Shown: positions 8,906 to 18,025, numbered from the stretch's first letter. The stretch: 64,000 nucleotides of DNA from Alteriqipengyuania abyssalis (GCF_019857185.1 NZ_JAHWXP010000001.1:496001-560000); one strand, 5' to 3'. A program made the numbers and translations. Notes: generated from the sequence alone by a model not told the origin.

Positions 8906-8980
8906 GTGGTAGGAAATGTGGGAGTGGCGGGCCGGATATGAGAGAAAGCCGCGCAATTCCAATTGCTTGGGCCTACTGAA

Positions 8981-9055
8981 TGGCTCCCCGAGTTGGATTC
9001 GAACCAACGACCAAGTGATTAACAGTCACCTACTCTACCGCTGAGCTATCGGGGA
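8981..9055 (-). tRNA. tRNA-Asn(GTT)
   Basis: The minus strand folds into a full cloverleaf: acceptor TCCCCGA paired with TCGGGGA, discriminator G, encoded CCA (8981-8983), and anticodon loop with GTT (..CTGTTAA..). The T arm has GGTTCGAATCC. The prophage genes lie immediately 3' of it, the usual side for integration into a tRNA gene. Confidence 0.95.
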
Positions 9056-9078
9056 GCAGCCTTGTCGGCAGGCCCGCG

Positions 9079-9107
9079 CCTATATGGGGGTGCTCAAATT
9101 AACGCAA
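9079..9107 (-). promoter_or_regulatory. Promoter of tRNA-Asn
   Basis: On the minus strand TTGCGT (9107-9102) and TATAGG (9084-9079) are separated by exactly 17 bases and lie 24 bases upstream of the mature tRNA 5' end. The same hexamers with the same spacing precede tRNA-Pro, and a near copy precedes tRNA-Leu, which supports the call. Confidence 0.65.
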
Positions 9108-9122
9108 GCCCCTGCTGCAAAA

Positions 9123-9911
9123 TCATACGACGAATTGTTCGGCCACGATCCGGTCGTCCAGCGCGTGGCCCTTGTCGAACAGCAGGGTCAGCTCGGAATC
9201 GCGTGCGATTTCAACGTGAACCTCGGCCACGTCGCGCACTTCCTTCTGGTCCGCCACGGCCGCCACGGGGCGCTTGGACGGCTCGTTGATGCGGAAAGTC
9301 ACCTTCGCACGGTCGGGCAGAATCGCACCGCGCCAGCGGCGGGGGCGGAATGCGCTGATCGGGGTGAGGGCGAGCAGCTGGGAATCGAGCGGCAGGATCG
9401 GCCCGTTGGCGGAGAGGTTGTAGGCGGTGGAGCCGGCGGGCGTCGCCACCAGCACGCCGTCGGCCACCAGTTCCTCGATCCGGGTCTTGCCGTCGACCAG
9501 AATCTCGATCTTCGCGGTCTGGCGCGTCTCGCGCAGCAGGGAGACTTCGTTGAGCGCGCATTCCACGCGGGTGTCGCCGTTCTGGTTGATCGCCTCCATC
9601 CGCAGGGGAGAAATGCCGACCGGGCGGCTGCGGTTGACCCGTTCGACCAGCGCGCCCTTGGGCCGGTGCTTGTTCATCAGGAAGCCCATCGTGCCGCGGT
9701 TCACGCCGTAAACCGGCAGGATGCGTCCGCTGTCGAGCATCTTGTGCAGGGTTTGCAGCATGAACCCGTCGCCGCCCAGCGCGACCACCGCCTCCGCCTC
9801 TTCCTGCGGCACCCAGTCGTGCGCATCGCGCAGCGCGGCGGCGGTGTCCTGCGCCAGCGCGGAGTTCGATATCGCGAGCGCGAGCCGCTCGTATGTCGGT
9901 TGGCCGGCCAT
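9123..9911 (-). CDS. nadK: NAD kinase
   Basis: This enzyme phosphorylates NAD to NADP using ATP in the cytoplasm and sets the NADPH supply. The 262-residue protein has the diagnostic GGDG motif at residues 46-49 (VVALGGDGFML), then 'NRGTMGFL' and the substrate-loop region 'VATPAGSTAYNLSANGP'. The length fits the short alphaproteobacterial form. The ATG at 9911 is chosen over the adjacent TTG because GAGAGAGGG lies 6 bases upstream. It is transcribed away from the EAL-domain gene, with 131 bases between the two starts. Confidence 0.95.
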   Translation of the reverse strand: MAGQPTYERLALAISNSALAQDTAAALRDAHDWVPQEEAEAVVALGGDGFMLQTLHKMLDSGRILPVYGVNRGTMGFLMNKHRPKGALVERVNRSRPVGISPLRMEAINQNGDTRVECALNEVSLLRETRQTAKIEILVDGKTRIEELVADGVLVATPAGSTAYNLSANGPILPLDSQLLALTPISAFRPRRWRGAILPDRAKVTFRINEPSKRPVAAVADQKEVRDVAEVHVEIARDSELTLLFDKGHALDDRIVAEQFVV

Positions 9912-10042
9912 CAAAACCCTCTCTCAAACCCGTTCGCCTGCCTATGGAGGCGATGCCTGCTTGGCAATGCAACCTGGCGATTGGTGGGACAAGCGCAGCT
10001 TGCAGGCTTCCCCAAAACGCGGGGCCTTGCGATAAGGCGCCG

Positions 10043-11338
10043 ATGAGTCCGACGGAACATCCCGCGAGCGAGCGCCTCACAGGGCTTGTCGATACCGAAG
10101 AGGCGCGCGAGATCCTCGGCATGTGGCTCGCCGAGGGGGAGGCGCGGGTCCACGCGATGCTGCTGGTGCTGGGCCGGTTCGATAGCGTCAATCTGGCCCA
10201 CGGGGCGCAGACGGGCGACTATGCCTTGGGCGAGGTCGGGCGGCGCATGGCGCATTTCGCGCAGGACGAGTTCGCGCGGGCATCATGGCTGGTCGCGCGG
10301 ATCGACGGCGGCAAGTTCCTGCTCGCCACGCGCGACAAGTGTAGCCGGGAGCGGTGGCAGTTTTTGGCCGAGACGCTGGCCGACGGGGTTGCGCAGCCGA
10401 TGGCGGGCAGCGCGCCGGGCATGCCGCAGCTATGGCCGCATATCGCGCTGATCCGCGCGCTGTCGGGCGATGATCCGACCACGGTTCTCTCCCGGCTCGG
10501 CGATGCGCAGATCACGCTGCGCGGGGAGTCCGGGCGCAGGATCGTGTGGATCGACCGCGATCTGGCCCCCGCCGGGTTCGATGTCGGCCAGATCGAGGCG
10601 GAGCTGAGGCGGTCGCTGGAGCGCGGGGCGATCTCGCTGCGCTTCCAGCCTCAATTCGCGCTCGCCGACGATGCGCTGATCGGGGCGGAGGCGCTGGTGC
10701 GGTGGGATCAGCCGCTGCTAGGCGATATCGGCGGCGAAGCGCTGCTGCGGATCGCCGCGCGCGCCGACCTGACCACGCAGCTGACCCGCAAGGTGATCGA
10801 GGCCGCGCTGGATGCGGTGCGGGACTGGCCCGAGGGGCTCAAATGCTCGATCAACATCACCGCCGCCGATCTGGCGGTGGTGCGCTTTCCCGATGACCTG
10901 TTGCGGATGGTGGAGGAGCGGGGCGTCGACCCCGCGCGGCTGACGCTGGAGATCACCGAGCAGGCGTTGCTGGGCGATCTGGACCTTGCGGCGCGCTCGC
11001 TTGGCCGTTTGCGCAAAGCGGGGATGCGGATCGCGCTCGACGATTTCGGCGCGGGGTTCTGCAATTTCGGATATCTCAAATACCTGCCGCTCGATTTCAT
11101 CAAGCTCGACCGGATCATGCTCGATGGCGTGGCAGAAAGCGCGCGTGACCGCGCGGTGCTGCGCGCGGTGATCGCCATGGCGCGCGCGCTGGAGCTGGCG
11201 GTGATCGCTGAGGGGGTCGAGGACGAGACGCAGCGCGCAATTGCGCTGGAGGAAGGGTGCAGCGCGTACCAGGGCTTCCTGCGCGCGCGCCCGCTGCCGC
11301 ACGAGGAGTTCCTCGCGCTGGCGAGCGGGCAAGCCTAG
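10043..11338 (+). CDS. Cyclic-di-GMP phosphodiesterase with degenerate GGDEF and EAL domains
   Basis: The C-terminal half of this 431-residue protein is an EAL domain that hydrolyses c-di-GMP: EAL at 216-218 (GAEALVRW), later 'EITEQALL', 'LDDFGAGFCNFGYL', 'LDFIKLD' and 'AEGVEDETQ'. All main metal and catalytic positions appear kept. The N-terminal half looks like a GGDEF fold, but the signature reads GGKF (89-92), so cyclase activity is unlikely and a regulatory GTP-binding or structural role is possible. There is no transmembrane segment, so it is cytoplasmic. The ATG at 10043 (MSPTEHPASE) is chosen; a longer frame runs into the nadK leader. Its TAG overlaps the stop of mfd on the other strand. 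Confidence 0.85.
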   Translation: MSPTEHPASERLTGLVDTEEAREILGMWLAEGEARVHAMLLVLGRFDSVNLAHGAQTGDYALGEVGRRMAHFAQDEFARASWLVARIDGGKFLLATRDKCSRERWQFLAETLADGVAQPMAGSAPGMPQLWPHIALIRALSGDDPTTVLSRLGDAQITLRGESGRRIVWIDRDLAPAGFDVGQIEAELRRSLERGAISLRFQPQFALADDALIGAEALVRWDQPLLGDIGGEALLRIAARADLTTQLTRKVIEAALDAVRDWPEGLKCSINITAADLAVVRFPDDLLRMVEERGVDPARLTLEITEQALLGDLDLAARSLGRLRKAGMRIALDDFGAGFCNFGYLKYLPLDFIKLDRIMLDGVAESARDRAVLRAVIAMARALELAVIAEGVEDETQRAIALEEGCSAYQGFLRARPLPHEEFLALASGQA

Positions 11339-14300
11339 GCTGGCGCTTTCTCTTTCTTCCCGGCGCGTTTGGCGATCGCGCTGAGGCCCTTGGTCAGCTG
11401 GAACAGACCGTTGAGGCGGCTTTGCGGATCGCCCCAGGCGCGGTTGACGACCAGCTTCATGTCGGGCCGCAGCTTCACCGCCTCGGCCCGCTTGTCGACA
11501 TAGGCGAGCAGGCCCACCGGATCGGGGAAATCGTCCTTGTGGAAGGTGACCAGCGTGCCGCGCGCGCCGACGTCGATCTTGGCGATATTCGCCTCGATCG
11601 CCTGATGCTTGATCTCGATCAGGCGGACGAGGTTCTGCGTCGCCGACGGAAGCTCGCCAAAGCGGTCGATCATCTCGGCCGCCAGCCCCTCGATCTCCGC
11701 CTTGTCGCTCGCCTGGTTGAGACGGCGATAGAGCGCCATGCGCACAGCCAGATCGGGTATGTATTCCTCGGGGATCATGATCGGCGCATCGACGGTGATC
11801 TGCGGGCTGAAATCCTCCGCGGGCTTCTCCAGCCCCATCTCACCCGCCTTGGCGGCGAGGATCGCGTCCTCCAGCATCGACTGGTAGAGTTCGAAGCCGA
11901 CCTCGCGGATATGGCCCGACTGTTCGTCGCCCAGCAGGTTGCCCGCGCCGCGAATGTCGAGATCGTGGCTGGCGAGCTGGAAGCCCGCGCCCAACGAGTC
12001 GAGATCGCTCAGCACCTTGAGCCGCTTCTCCGCGACCTCCGACAGCGCCTCGTCCGCAGGAGTGGTGAGGTAGGCATAGGCGCGCAGCTTCGCGCGACCC
12101 ACGCGCCCGCGCAGCTGGTAGAGCTGGGCAAGGCCGAAGCGGTCGGCGCGGTGGATGATGATCGTGTTGGCGCTCGAGATATCGAGCCCGCTTTCGACGA
12201 TCGTGGTCGACAGCAGCACGTCGTATTTCTTCTCGTAGAACGCGCTCATCCGGTCCTCGACCTCGGACGCGCTCATCTGGCCGTGCGCGGGTACCACCTT
12301 CACCTCGGGCACATGCTCGTGCAGCCATTCAAGCAGCGGGTCCATGTCCGAAATGCGCGGCACCACGATGAAGCTCTGCCCTCCGCGATGATGTTCGCGC
12401 AGCAGCGCTTCGCGGATCACCATGTCGTCCCACTCGATCACGTAGGTCCGCACCGCGAGGCGGTCCACCGGCGGGGTCTGGATGGTGGAAAGCTCGCGCA
12501 GGCCGGTCATCGCCATCTGCAACGTGCGCGGGATCGGCGTGGCGGTGAGCGTGAGCATGTGCACGTCGGCGCGCAGTTGCTTCAGCTTCTCCTTGTGGGT
12601 CACGCCGAAACGCTGTTCCTCGTCGACGATCACGAGGCCCAGATCCTTGAACCTGGTCGACTTGGAAAGGATCGCGTGGGTCCCGACCACGATATCCATC
12701 GTGCCGTCGGCCAGCGCATCGCGCGTCTCGCTGCTTTCCTTGGCCGAGACGAGGCGGCTGAGCCGCCCGATCTTGAGCGGGAAGCCGGCGAACCGCTCGG
12801 AGAAATGCTGGAAATGCTGGCGCGCGAGCAGGGTGGTCGGTGCGACGACTGCGACCTGCTGGCCGCCCATCGCCGCGACGAAGGCCGCGCGCAGCGCAAC
12901 CTCGGTCTTGCCGAAGCCGACATCGCCGCAGACGAGGCGGTCCATCGGCTTGCCGCTTTCCAGATCGCCCAGCACGTCGGCGATCGCGCGTTCCTGATCC
13001 TCGGTCTCTTCCCACGGGAAGCGGTCGACGAACTGGTTGTAGCTGGCGTGATCGGCCTCCAGCACGGGGGCCTTCTTCAGCGCGCGCTGCGCGGCGGTGC
13101 GCATCAGCTCGCTGGCGATCTCGCGGATGCGCTCGCGCAGCTGGGCGCGGCGTTTCTGCCATGCCTCGCCGCCCAATCGGTCGAGCATGACCGCATCCTC
13201 GCTGCTGCCGTAGCGGGAGAGGACTTCGAGGTTTTCGACCGGGATGTAGAGCTTGTCGCCACCCTTGTACTGCAGCATCACGCAGTCGTGCTTGGACTTG
13301 CCCACGGTAACCGGTTCGAGGCCGAGATATTTGCCGATGCCGTGCTCGGTGTGAACCACCAGATCGCCGCGCGACAGCGCCTGTAGCTCGCTGAGGAAGG
13401 CATCCGAATCGCGCCGTTTCTTGCGGCGGCGGACCAGCCGGTCGCCGAGCAGATCCTGCTCGGTCACCAGTTCGATATTCTCGCTCGCGAAGCCGCTGTC
13501 GAGCGGGAGGATCATCGCCGTGGGCGAACCCTTAGCGGATTTGCCCAGCGCATCCTGCCAGCTTTCGGCCAGCGCCAGCTCGGTGCCCGCTTCGCCCAGG
13601 ATCGAGGCGATGCGCTGGCGGCTGCCCTTGGAATAGGCGGCCAGCAGCGGGCGCTTGCCTGCCTTGGCCAGCTTCTTGAAGTGTTCGGCCGCTGCCTCGT
13701 ACACATTGTCGCCGCGCGCACGCTCGGGCGCGAAGTCGCGGGCAGAGCGGAAGCCGAAATCGATCACGCTGTCGCTCTCGGGCTCGTCGAACCCGGTCGC
13801 GCGGTGGACCGGGCGCTGATCAAGCACGGTGCCGATCTCGTCTTCGGTGAGATAAAGCGCCTGCGGGTCGAGCGGGCGATAGCTGCCCGCCTTCTGCCCC
13901 GCGGTTTCGGTGCGGGTGCGGCGGTATTCGGCGATGTCGCTCAGCCGCTCCTCGAACGCGGTCAGCGCGCCGACATCGATCACCACCGGATCGCTGGTGC
14001 CCAGATGATCGAACAGGGTCGCCAGCTTCTCCTCGAACAGAGGCAGCCAGTGCTCCATCCCGGCCTGCCGCCGCCCTTCGCTGACCGCTTCGTAGAGCGG
14101 GTCTTGCGTGGCATTCGCGCCAAACCGCTCGCGATAGCCTGCGCGAAAACGCTTGATCGTCGCGTCTTCGAGCAGGACTTCGGAGGCGGGCAGCAGGAGG
14201 AAGCTGTCGAGCGTGCCGGTGGTGCGCTGCGTGTTCGGGTCGAACAGGCGCAGGCTCTCCAGCTCGTCACCGAAGAAATCGAGCCGCAGGCCCTGTTCGA

Positions 14301-14826
14301 GTCCGGAGGGGAAGATGTCGAAGATCGACCCGCGCACAGCAAATTCGCCCGCGTCGATCACGGTGTCGGTGCGGCTGTAGCCCTGCTTCTGGAGCAGCTG
14401 GGTCAGGCTCTCGTGCCCGATATGCACGCCCGGCTTCAGCTCGCGCACGGCCTCGCGGATGCGGAACGGGGTGAGCATGCGCTGGACAACGGCGTTGGCG
14501 GTGGTCACCAGCAGCTGCGGCGCGCCTTTCTCCGCCTGCAGGCGATGCAGCGCGGAAAGCCGCTGGGTGCTGATCGACAGCGCTGGGCTGGCCCGGTCGT
14601 AGGGCAGGCAGTCCCACGCGCGGAACTCGATCACGCTGAGCTCGGGCGCGAAATAGCGCGCCGCATCCGCGACCGCGCGCATCGCGCTGTCGTCCGGCGC
14701 GACGAACACCGCGCGCTTGTCGGCCGCGCGGGCGAGATCGGCCATCACCAGCGGTTGGCTCCCCCGCGCAAGATTGGCGAAGGTGAGCGGTTGTCTGGCG
14801 GAGAGGATGCGGGAGAGGTCGGGCAT
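11335..14826 (-). CDS. mfd: Transcription-repair coupling factor
   Basis: Mfd releases RNA polymerase stalled at DNA lesions and recruits UvrA. The 1163-residue length fits the family. In order there are the UvrB-like N-terminal module, the RNA polymerase-interacting CarD-like segment ('GDLVVHTEHGIGKYLGLEPV'), the RecG-like helicase motor with Walker A GDVGFGKTE, the DEEQ box in 'VIVDEEQRFGV' and motif III 'TLTATPIPRTLQMA', and the TRCF C-terminal domain. The start is set at 14826 (MPDLSRIL); an upstream extension would read through the sdhE-mfd spacer with repeat-like sequence. Transcribed after sdhE on the same strand. Confidence 0.97.
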   Translation of the reverse strand: MPDLSRILSARQPLTFANLARGSQPLVMADLARAADKRAVFVAPDDSAMRAVADAARYFAPELSVIEFRAWDCLPYDRASPALSISTQRLSALHRLQAEKGAPQLLVTTANAVVQRMLTPFRIREAVRELKPGVHIGHESLTQLLQKQGYSRTDTVIDAGEFAVRGSIFDIFPSGLEQGLRLDFFGDELESLRLFDPNTQRTTGTLDSFLLLPASEVLLEDATIKRFRAGYRERFGANATQDPLYEAVSEGRRQAGMEHWLPLFEEKLATLFDHLGTSDPVVIDVGALTAFEERLSDIAEYRRTRTETAGQKAGSYRPLDPQALYLTEDEIGTVLDQRPVHRATGFDEPESDSVIDFGFRSARDFAPERARGDNVYEAAAEHFKKLAKAGKRPLLAAYSKGSRQRIASILGEAGTELALAESWQDALGKSAKGSPTAMILPLDSGFASENIELVTEQDLLGDRLVRRRKKRRDSDAFLSELQALSRGDLVVHTEHGIGKYLGLEPVTVGKSKHDCVMLQYKGGDKLYIPVENLEVLSRYGSSEDAVMLDRLGGEAWQKRRAQLRERIREIASELMRTAAQRALKKAPVLEADHASYNQFVDRFPWEETEDQERAIADVLGDLESGKPMDRLVCGDVGFGKTEVALRAAFVAAMGGQQVAVVAPTTLLARQHFQHFSERFAGFPLKIGRLSRLVSAKESSETRDALADGTMDIVVGTHAILSKSTRFKDLGLVIVDEEQRFGVTHKEKLKQLRADVHMLTLTATPIPRTLQMAMTGLRELSTIQTPPVDRLAVRTYVIEWDDMVIREALLREHHRGGQSFIVVPRISDMDPLLEWLHEHVPEVKVVPAHGQMSASEVEDRMSAFYEKKYDVLLSTTIVESGLDISSANTIIIHRADRFGLAQLYQLRGRVGRAKLRAYAYLTTPADEALSEVAEKRLKVLSDLDSLGAGFQLASHDLDIRGAGNLLGDEQSGHIREVGFELYQSMLEDAILAAKAGEMGLEKPAEDFSPQITVDAPIMIPEEYIPDLAVRMALYRRLNQASDKAEIEGLAAEMIDRFGELPSATQNLVRLIEIKHQAIEANIAKIDVGARGTLVTFHKDDFPDPVGLLAYVDKRAEAVKLRPDMKLVVNRAWGDPQSRLNGLFQLTKGLSAIAKRAGKKEKAPA

Positions 14827-14863
14827 TATGGCGTAATTCGATCCGTGCTGTGCGTGTTCCGCG

Positions 14864-14903
14864 CAAACGAAAATAGCCCCCTGCTCGCAAAGAGGAGGGG
14901 GGC
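14864..14903 (-). terminator. Terminator-like hairpin between sdhE and mfd
   Basis: On the minus strand GCCCCCCT and AGGGGGC (14903-14896 and 14882-14876) form a GC stem with a single bulged G, followed by the T-rich tract TATTTTCGTTT (14875-14865). It follows the sdhE stop by about 60 bases and sits about 40 bases before the mfd start, so mfd probably depends on read-through or a very short promoter of its own. Confidence 0.55.
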
Positions 14904-14964
14904 CGGGGTTCGGGGTGGGACTAGCGGGCGGTGGCGCAATGCACCAGCCCGCATGGGCCAAATC

Positions 14965-15240
14965 CTAGCGGGGAATATCGACGTAATCGAGCTTCTGCAT
15001 GACCGCGATCCGCTCCCCCTGCATTTCCGGCGGGATCGGCTGCGTCTTGAGCGCCCAGGCCATGATCTCGACGTCGTCGTAATCGAGCAGGGTTTCGAAC
15101 CAGACGAGGTCTTCCTCGCTCCATTCGGCGTGATAGCGGTCGAAATAGCCGCCGATCATGTAGTCGGCTTCACGCGTGCCACGGTGCCAGGCGCGGAACT
15201 TGGCACGGGCGAGGCGGGATTCGAAGTTGGGGGAGGTCAT
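14965..15240 (-). CDS. sdhE: FAD assembly factor SdhE
   Basis: This 91-residue protein helps attach FAD covalently to succinate dehydrogenase subunit A. The family signature is the RGxRE motif near the N-terminus, seen here as 'WHRGTREADYMIGGYFD' (about 18-34), followed by the helical 'DLVWFETLLDYDDVEIMAW'. The length is normal for the family. The start at 15240 (MTSPNFESR) is chosen by family length; the open frame extends upstream into the hairpin repeat. mfd lies downstream on the same strand. Confidence 0.9.
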   Translation of the reverse strand: MTSPNFESRLARAKFRAWHRGTREADYMIGGYFDRYHAEWSEEDLVWFETLLDYDDVEIMAWALKTQPIPPEMQGERIAVMQKLDYVDIPR

Positions 15241-15278
15241 GGGGCGGGAAGTAGATTTTCTGCGCATCGCTTTCAACT

Positions 15279-15367
15279 CGTCATTGCGAGGAGGGGCACC
15301 GCAGCTGAGCCAACGCGGCAATCCACAGCGGCACGCCCTAGATTGCTTCGCTCCGCTCGCAATGACG
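15279..15367. repeat. Dispersed intergenic hairpin element
   Basis: CGTCATTGCGAG (15279-15290) and CTCGCAATGACG (15356-15367) are perfect 12-base inverted arms. Inside lie GCGGCAATCCA and TAGATTGCTTCG, further partly complementary. The core CGTCATTGCGAG...GCAATCCA is a widely scattered intergenic repeat in bacteria. It sits between the divergent sdhE and recG genes and may shape the transcripts' 5' ends. Confidence 0.75.
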
Positions 15368-15394
15368 CGATAGCTGGGCCATATCGATGGTCCC

Positions 15395-17458
15395 ATGCGG
15401 CCCGAAATCCTCAACCCCCTGTTTGCCGAGGTCGACACGCTGGACGGTGTCGGCCCCAAGCTGAAGAAGCCGCTGGAAAAGCTGCGCTGCACGCGCGTGC
15501 GCGACATCGCCTATCACTGGCCCGATCGCTTCGTGACCCGCCGCCCGGTCGAAACGCTCGACGAGGCGGGCGAGGGGGAGCAGATCATCATCGCGCTGAC
15601 CGTGACTGAGCATCGCTCCGGTGCCTCGCGCCGCGCGCCCTATCGCGTGCTGGCGACCGACAGCGCGGGCAACGTCCTAGCGCTGACCTTCTTCGGACGC
15701 GCTTCCTACACGGCCAAGAAGCAGCTGCCCGTCGGCGAGAAGCGCCGCGTGGCGGGCAAGCTGGAGCGGTATGGCGACATGCTCCAGATGGTTCATCCCG
15801 ACCATGTGATGAAGCTGGACGATGCAGGCCTCGGCCAGATGCGCGAGCCGGTCTACAGCCTAGCGGAAGGGCTGACCCAGCCGCGCATGGCGAGCCTCGC
15901 GGCGCAGGCGCTGGAGAAGCTGCCCGACCTGCCCGAATGGATCGAGCCCGGTATGCTCGCGCAGCAGAAATGGCCCGCCTGGGCCGACGCGCTGCGCAGC
16001 GTCCATGCGCGCGATGACGAGACCGCGAAGGACCGGCTCGCCTACGACGAGCTGCTCGCCAATGCGCTGGCCTTGCAGCTGGTGAAGGCTGACAACCGGC
16101 GCAAGCGTGGCCGTCCGCTGGCAGGCGACGGGAGCCTGCGCGACAAGCTCCAATTGCCGTTCCCGCTGACCGGCGCGCAGGAACGCTCGATCCGCGAGAT
16201 CGAGGGCGACCTCGCGCAGGACGCGCCGATGCTGCGGCTGCTGCAAGGCGATGTCGGCGCGGGCAAGACCGTGGTGGCGCTGCACGCGATGCTGGTGGCG
16301 GTCGAGGCGGGCGCACAGGCGGCTCTGCTGGCGCCGACCGAAATCCTCGCGCGCCAGCATTTCGAGACGCTGCGCGAGATGGCGCGGCCCACCGGGGTCG
16401 AGGTCGCGCTGCTGACGGGGCGCGACAAGGGACGGGCGCGCGAGAGCATCCTGATGGGGCTGATGGATGGCAGCATCCAGATCGTGGTCGGCACGCACGC
16501 GATCTTCCAGGAGGCGGTGCAATATCGCGACCTCGGGCTGGTGGTGGTCGACGAGCAGCACCGCTTCGGCGTTTCGCAACGCCTCCAGATGACGGGCAAG
16601 GGCAAGCGCCCGCCGCACACGCTGTCGATGACCGCGACCCCGATCCCGCGCACGCTGACGCTGGCCAACTACGGCGAGATGGAGGTCAGCCGGCTCGACG
16701 AATTGCCGCCCGGCAGGCAGGCGATCGATACGCGCGTCGTCGGGATGGATCGTCTGCCCGAAGTGGTCGAAGCGGTCGGGCGGCATCTCGCGAGCGGCCA
16801 GCAGGCCTATTGGGTCTGCCCGATGGTCCGCGATGAAGAGGGCATGGAGAAGGCTGCCGCCGAGCAGCGCTACGCAGCGCTCAAGGCGCGCTTCGATGAC
16901 GATGCCGTGGTGATGGTCCACGGCCAGCTCGACCCCGAGGTGAAGGACGCCGCGATGGCGCGCTTCGCCAGCGGGCAGGCGAAACTGCTGGTCGCGACCA
17001 CGGTGATCGAGGTCGGCGTCGACGTGCCTGCCTCCACGCTGATCGTGATCGAGCAGGCGGAAAGCTTCGGCCTCGCCCAGCTGCACCAGCTGCGCGGGCG
17101 CGTAGGGCGGGGGAGCGAGAAGTCGACCTGCCTGCTGCTGCGCGGCAACCAGCTGTCCGAAACCGGCCAGCGCCGCCTCGCCCTGATGCGCGAGACGCAG
17201 GACGGCTTCCGCATTGCCGAGGAAGACCTGGAGCTGCGCGGCGGCGGCGAACTGCTCGGCACGCGGCAATCGGGCGACACGCCGTTCCGGATCGCCACGC
17301 TCGACCAGATGCAGCGCTTCCTCGACCCTGCCACCGCCGATGCGAAACTGCTGATGGACCGCGACGCCGGGCTGGAAGGCGAGCGGGGCGAGGCCGCGCG
17401 CATCCTGCTCTACCTGATGGAGCGCGACATGGGCGTGCGCACGCTGCGGGGTGGGTAA
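15395..17458 (+). CDS. recG: ATP-dependent DNA helicase RecG
   Basis: RecG remodels stalled forks and branched recombination intermediates. The 687-residue protein has the N-terminal wedge/OB domain ('VGPKLKKPLEKL...'), then the motor with Walker A GDVGAGKT, the DEQH box in 'VVVDEQHRFGVSQRL', 'MTATPIPRTL', 'ATTVIEVGVDVP' and the QLHQLRGRVGRG motif, and finally the TRG-like C-terminus. The length is normal. It converges on the phosphatase gene, with a GC-rich hairpin between them. Confidence 0.97.
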   Translation: MRPEILNPLFAEVDTLDGVGPKLKKPLEKLRCTRVRDIAYHWPDRFVTRRPVETLDEAGEGEQIIIALTVTEHRSGASRRAPYRVLATDSAGNVLALTFFGRASYTAKKQLPVGEKRRVAGKLERYGDMLQMVHPDHVMKLDDAGLGQMREPVYSLAEGLTQPRMASLAAQALEKLPDLPEWIEPGMLAQQKWPAWADALRSVHARDDETAKDRLAYDELLANALALQLVKADNRRKRGRPLAGDGSLRDKLQLPFPLTGAQERSIREIEGDLAQDAPMLRLLQGDVGAGKTVVALHAMLVAVEAGAQAALLAPTEILARQHFETLREMARPTGVEVALLTGRDKGRARESILMGLMDGSIQIVVGTHAIFQEAVQYRDLGLVVVDEQHRFGVSQRLQMTGKGKRPPHTLSMTATPIPRTLTLANYGEMEVSRLDELPPGRQAIDTRVVGMDRLPEVVEAVGRHLASGQQAYWVCPMVRDEEGMEKAAAEQRYAALKARFDDDAVVMVHGQLDPEVKDAAMARFASGQAKLLVATTVIEVGVDVPASTLIVIEQAESFGLAQLHQLRGRVGRGSEKSTCLLLRGNQLSETGQRRLALMRETQDGFRIAEEDLELRGGGELLGTRQSGDTPFRIATLDQMQRFLDPATADAKLLMDRDAGLEGERGEAARILLYLMERDMGVRTLRGG

Positions 17459-17462
17459 GGAC

Positions 17463-17488
17463 AACTCCCCTCCCTTGGGGGAGGAGTT
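17463..17488. terminator. Bidirectional hairpin between recG and the phosphatase gene
   Basis: AACTCC (17463-17468) pairs with GGAGTT (17483-17488), with an imperfect CCTCCC / GGGGGA inner stem. A T run follows on the + strand and an equivalent one on the minus strand. It lies exactly between two convergent stop codons, the last T's forming the phosphatase stop codon. Confidence 0.55.
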
Positions 17489-17958
17489 TAACTCGGCTCT
17501 GCCAACCGCTCCACCAGCGCCCGCGCCGCTGCGTCGACATCCTCCCACGTCGCCCCGAACTGCTCCTCGCCATCATGGTAAGGGTCCGCAATCGCCGCGC
17601 CCTCGCGCCCCGGCACGAGGTCCATCAGCAGAGAGACATGCGCGCGCGATCCCTCGGGCCGCAGCGCTTCGATATTGCGCAGGTTCTGGTGATCCATCGC
17701 GAAGATATGCGTGAAGCGGTGGAAGTCCTCGACCACCAGCTGGCGCCCCGCATAGCCCGAAATGTCGATCCCGTGCTTCGAGGCTTCCTCGACGCTGCGC
17801 GGATCGGGCGGGCTGCCGACGTGATAGTCCGCCGTGCCCGCGCTGTCGGCCTCGGCGTCCAGCCCGGCCTTGTCCGCAGCATCGCGAAACGCCGCTTCAG
17901 CCAACGGAGAGCGACAGATAGTGCCGAGGCAGACGAACAGAATGGCGGGTGTTCCCAT
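17488..17958 (-). CDS. Low-molecular-weight protein tyrosine phosphatase
   Basis: This 156-residue cytoplasmic phosphatase has the P-loop CLGTICRS (C10, R16; Cx5R-S) immediately after the first strand and the general-acid loop 'IADPYHDG' near the C-terminus. The length is typical. Such enzymes act on tyrosine-phosphorylated proteins, in some bacteria the kinases that control exopolysaccharide export, but nothing nearby fixes the substrate here. The ATG at 17958 (MGTPAILF) fits the family N-terminus. It is divergent from the DUF885 gene, with 67 bases between starts. Confidence 0.92.
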   Translation of the reverse strand: MGTPAILFVCLGTICRSPLAEAAFRDAADKAGLDAEADSAGTADYHVGSPPDPRSVEEASKHGIDISGYAGRQLVVEDFHRFTHIFAMDHQNLRNIEALRPEGSRAHVSLLMDLVPGREGAAIADPYHDGEEQFGATWEDVDAAARALVERLAEPS

Positions 17959-18025
17959 GGTCCCGGCGTACTGGACGCAGCCGGGCCTGCGCAATAGAGA
18001 TCACCCCTAACAAGGGGAGACACAC

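Noticed and set aside
8876-9007. Longer start for the small membrane frame
   Set aside because: The extension would overlap tRNA-Asn and gives a non-hydrophobic, charged stretch unlike a signal or membrane segment.
11257-13386. Very long open frame antisense to mfd
   Set aside because: It has low-complexity Arg/Leu/His-rich composition, no family motif, and lies wholly over mfd, which is certain. High GC produces such shadows.
15268-15394. Possible CRISPR or mobile insertion at the sdhE-recG spacer
   Set aside because: There is one pair of inverted arms only, with no repeated direct units, so it is a dispersed hairpin repeat.
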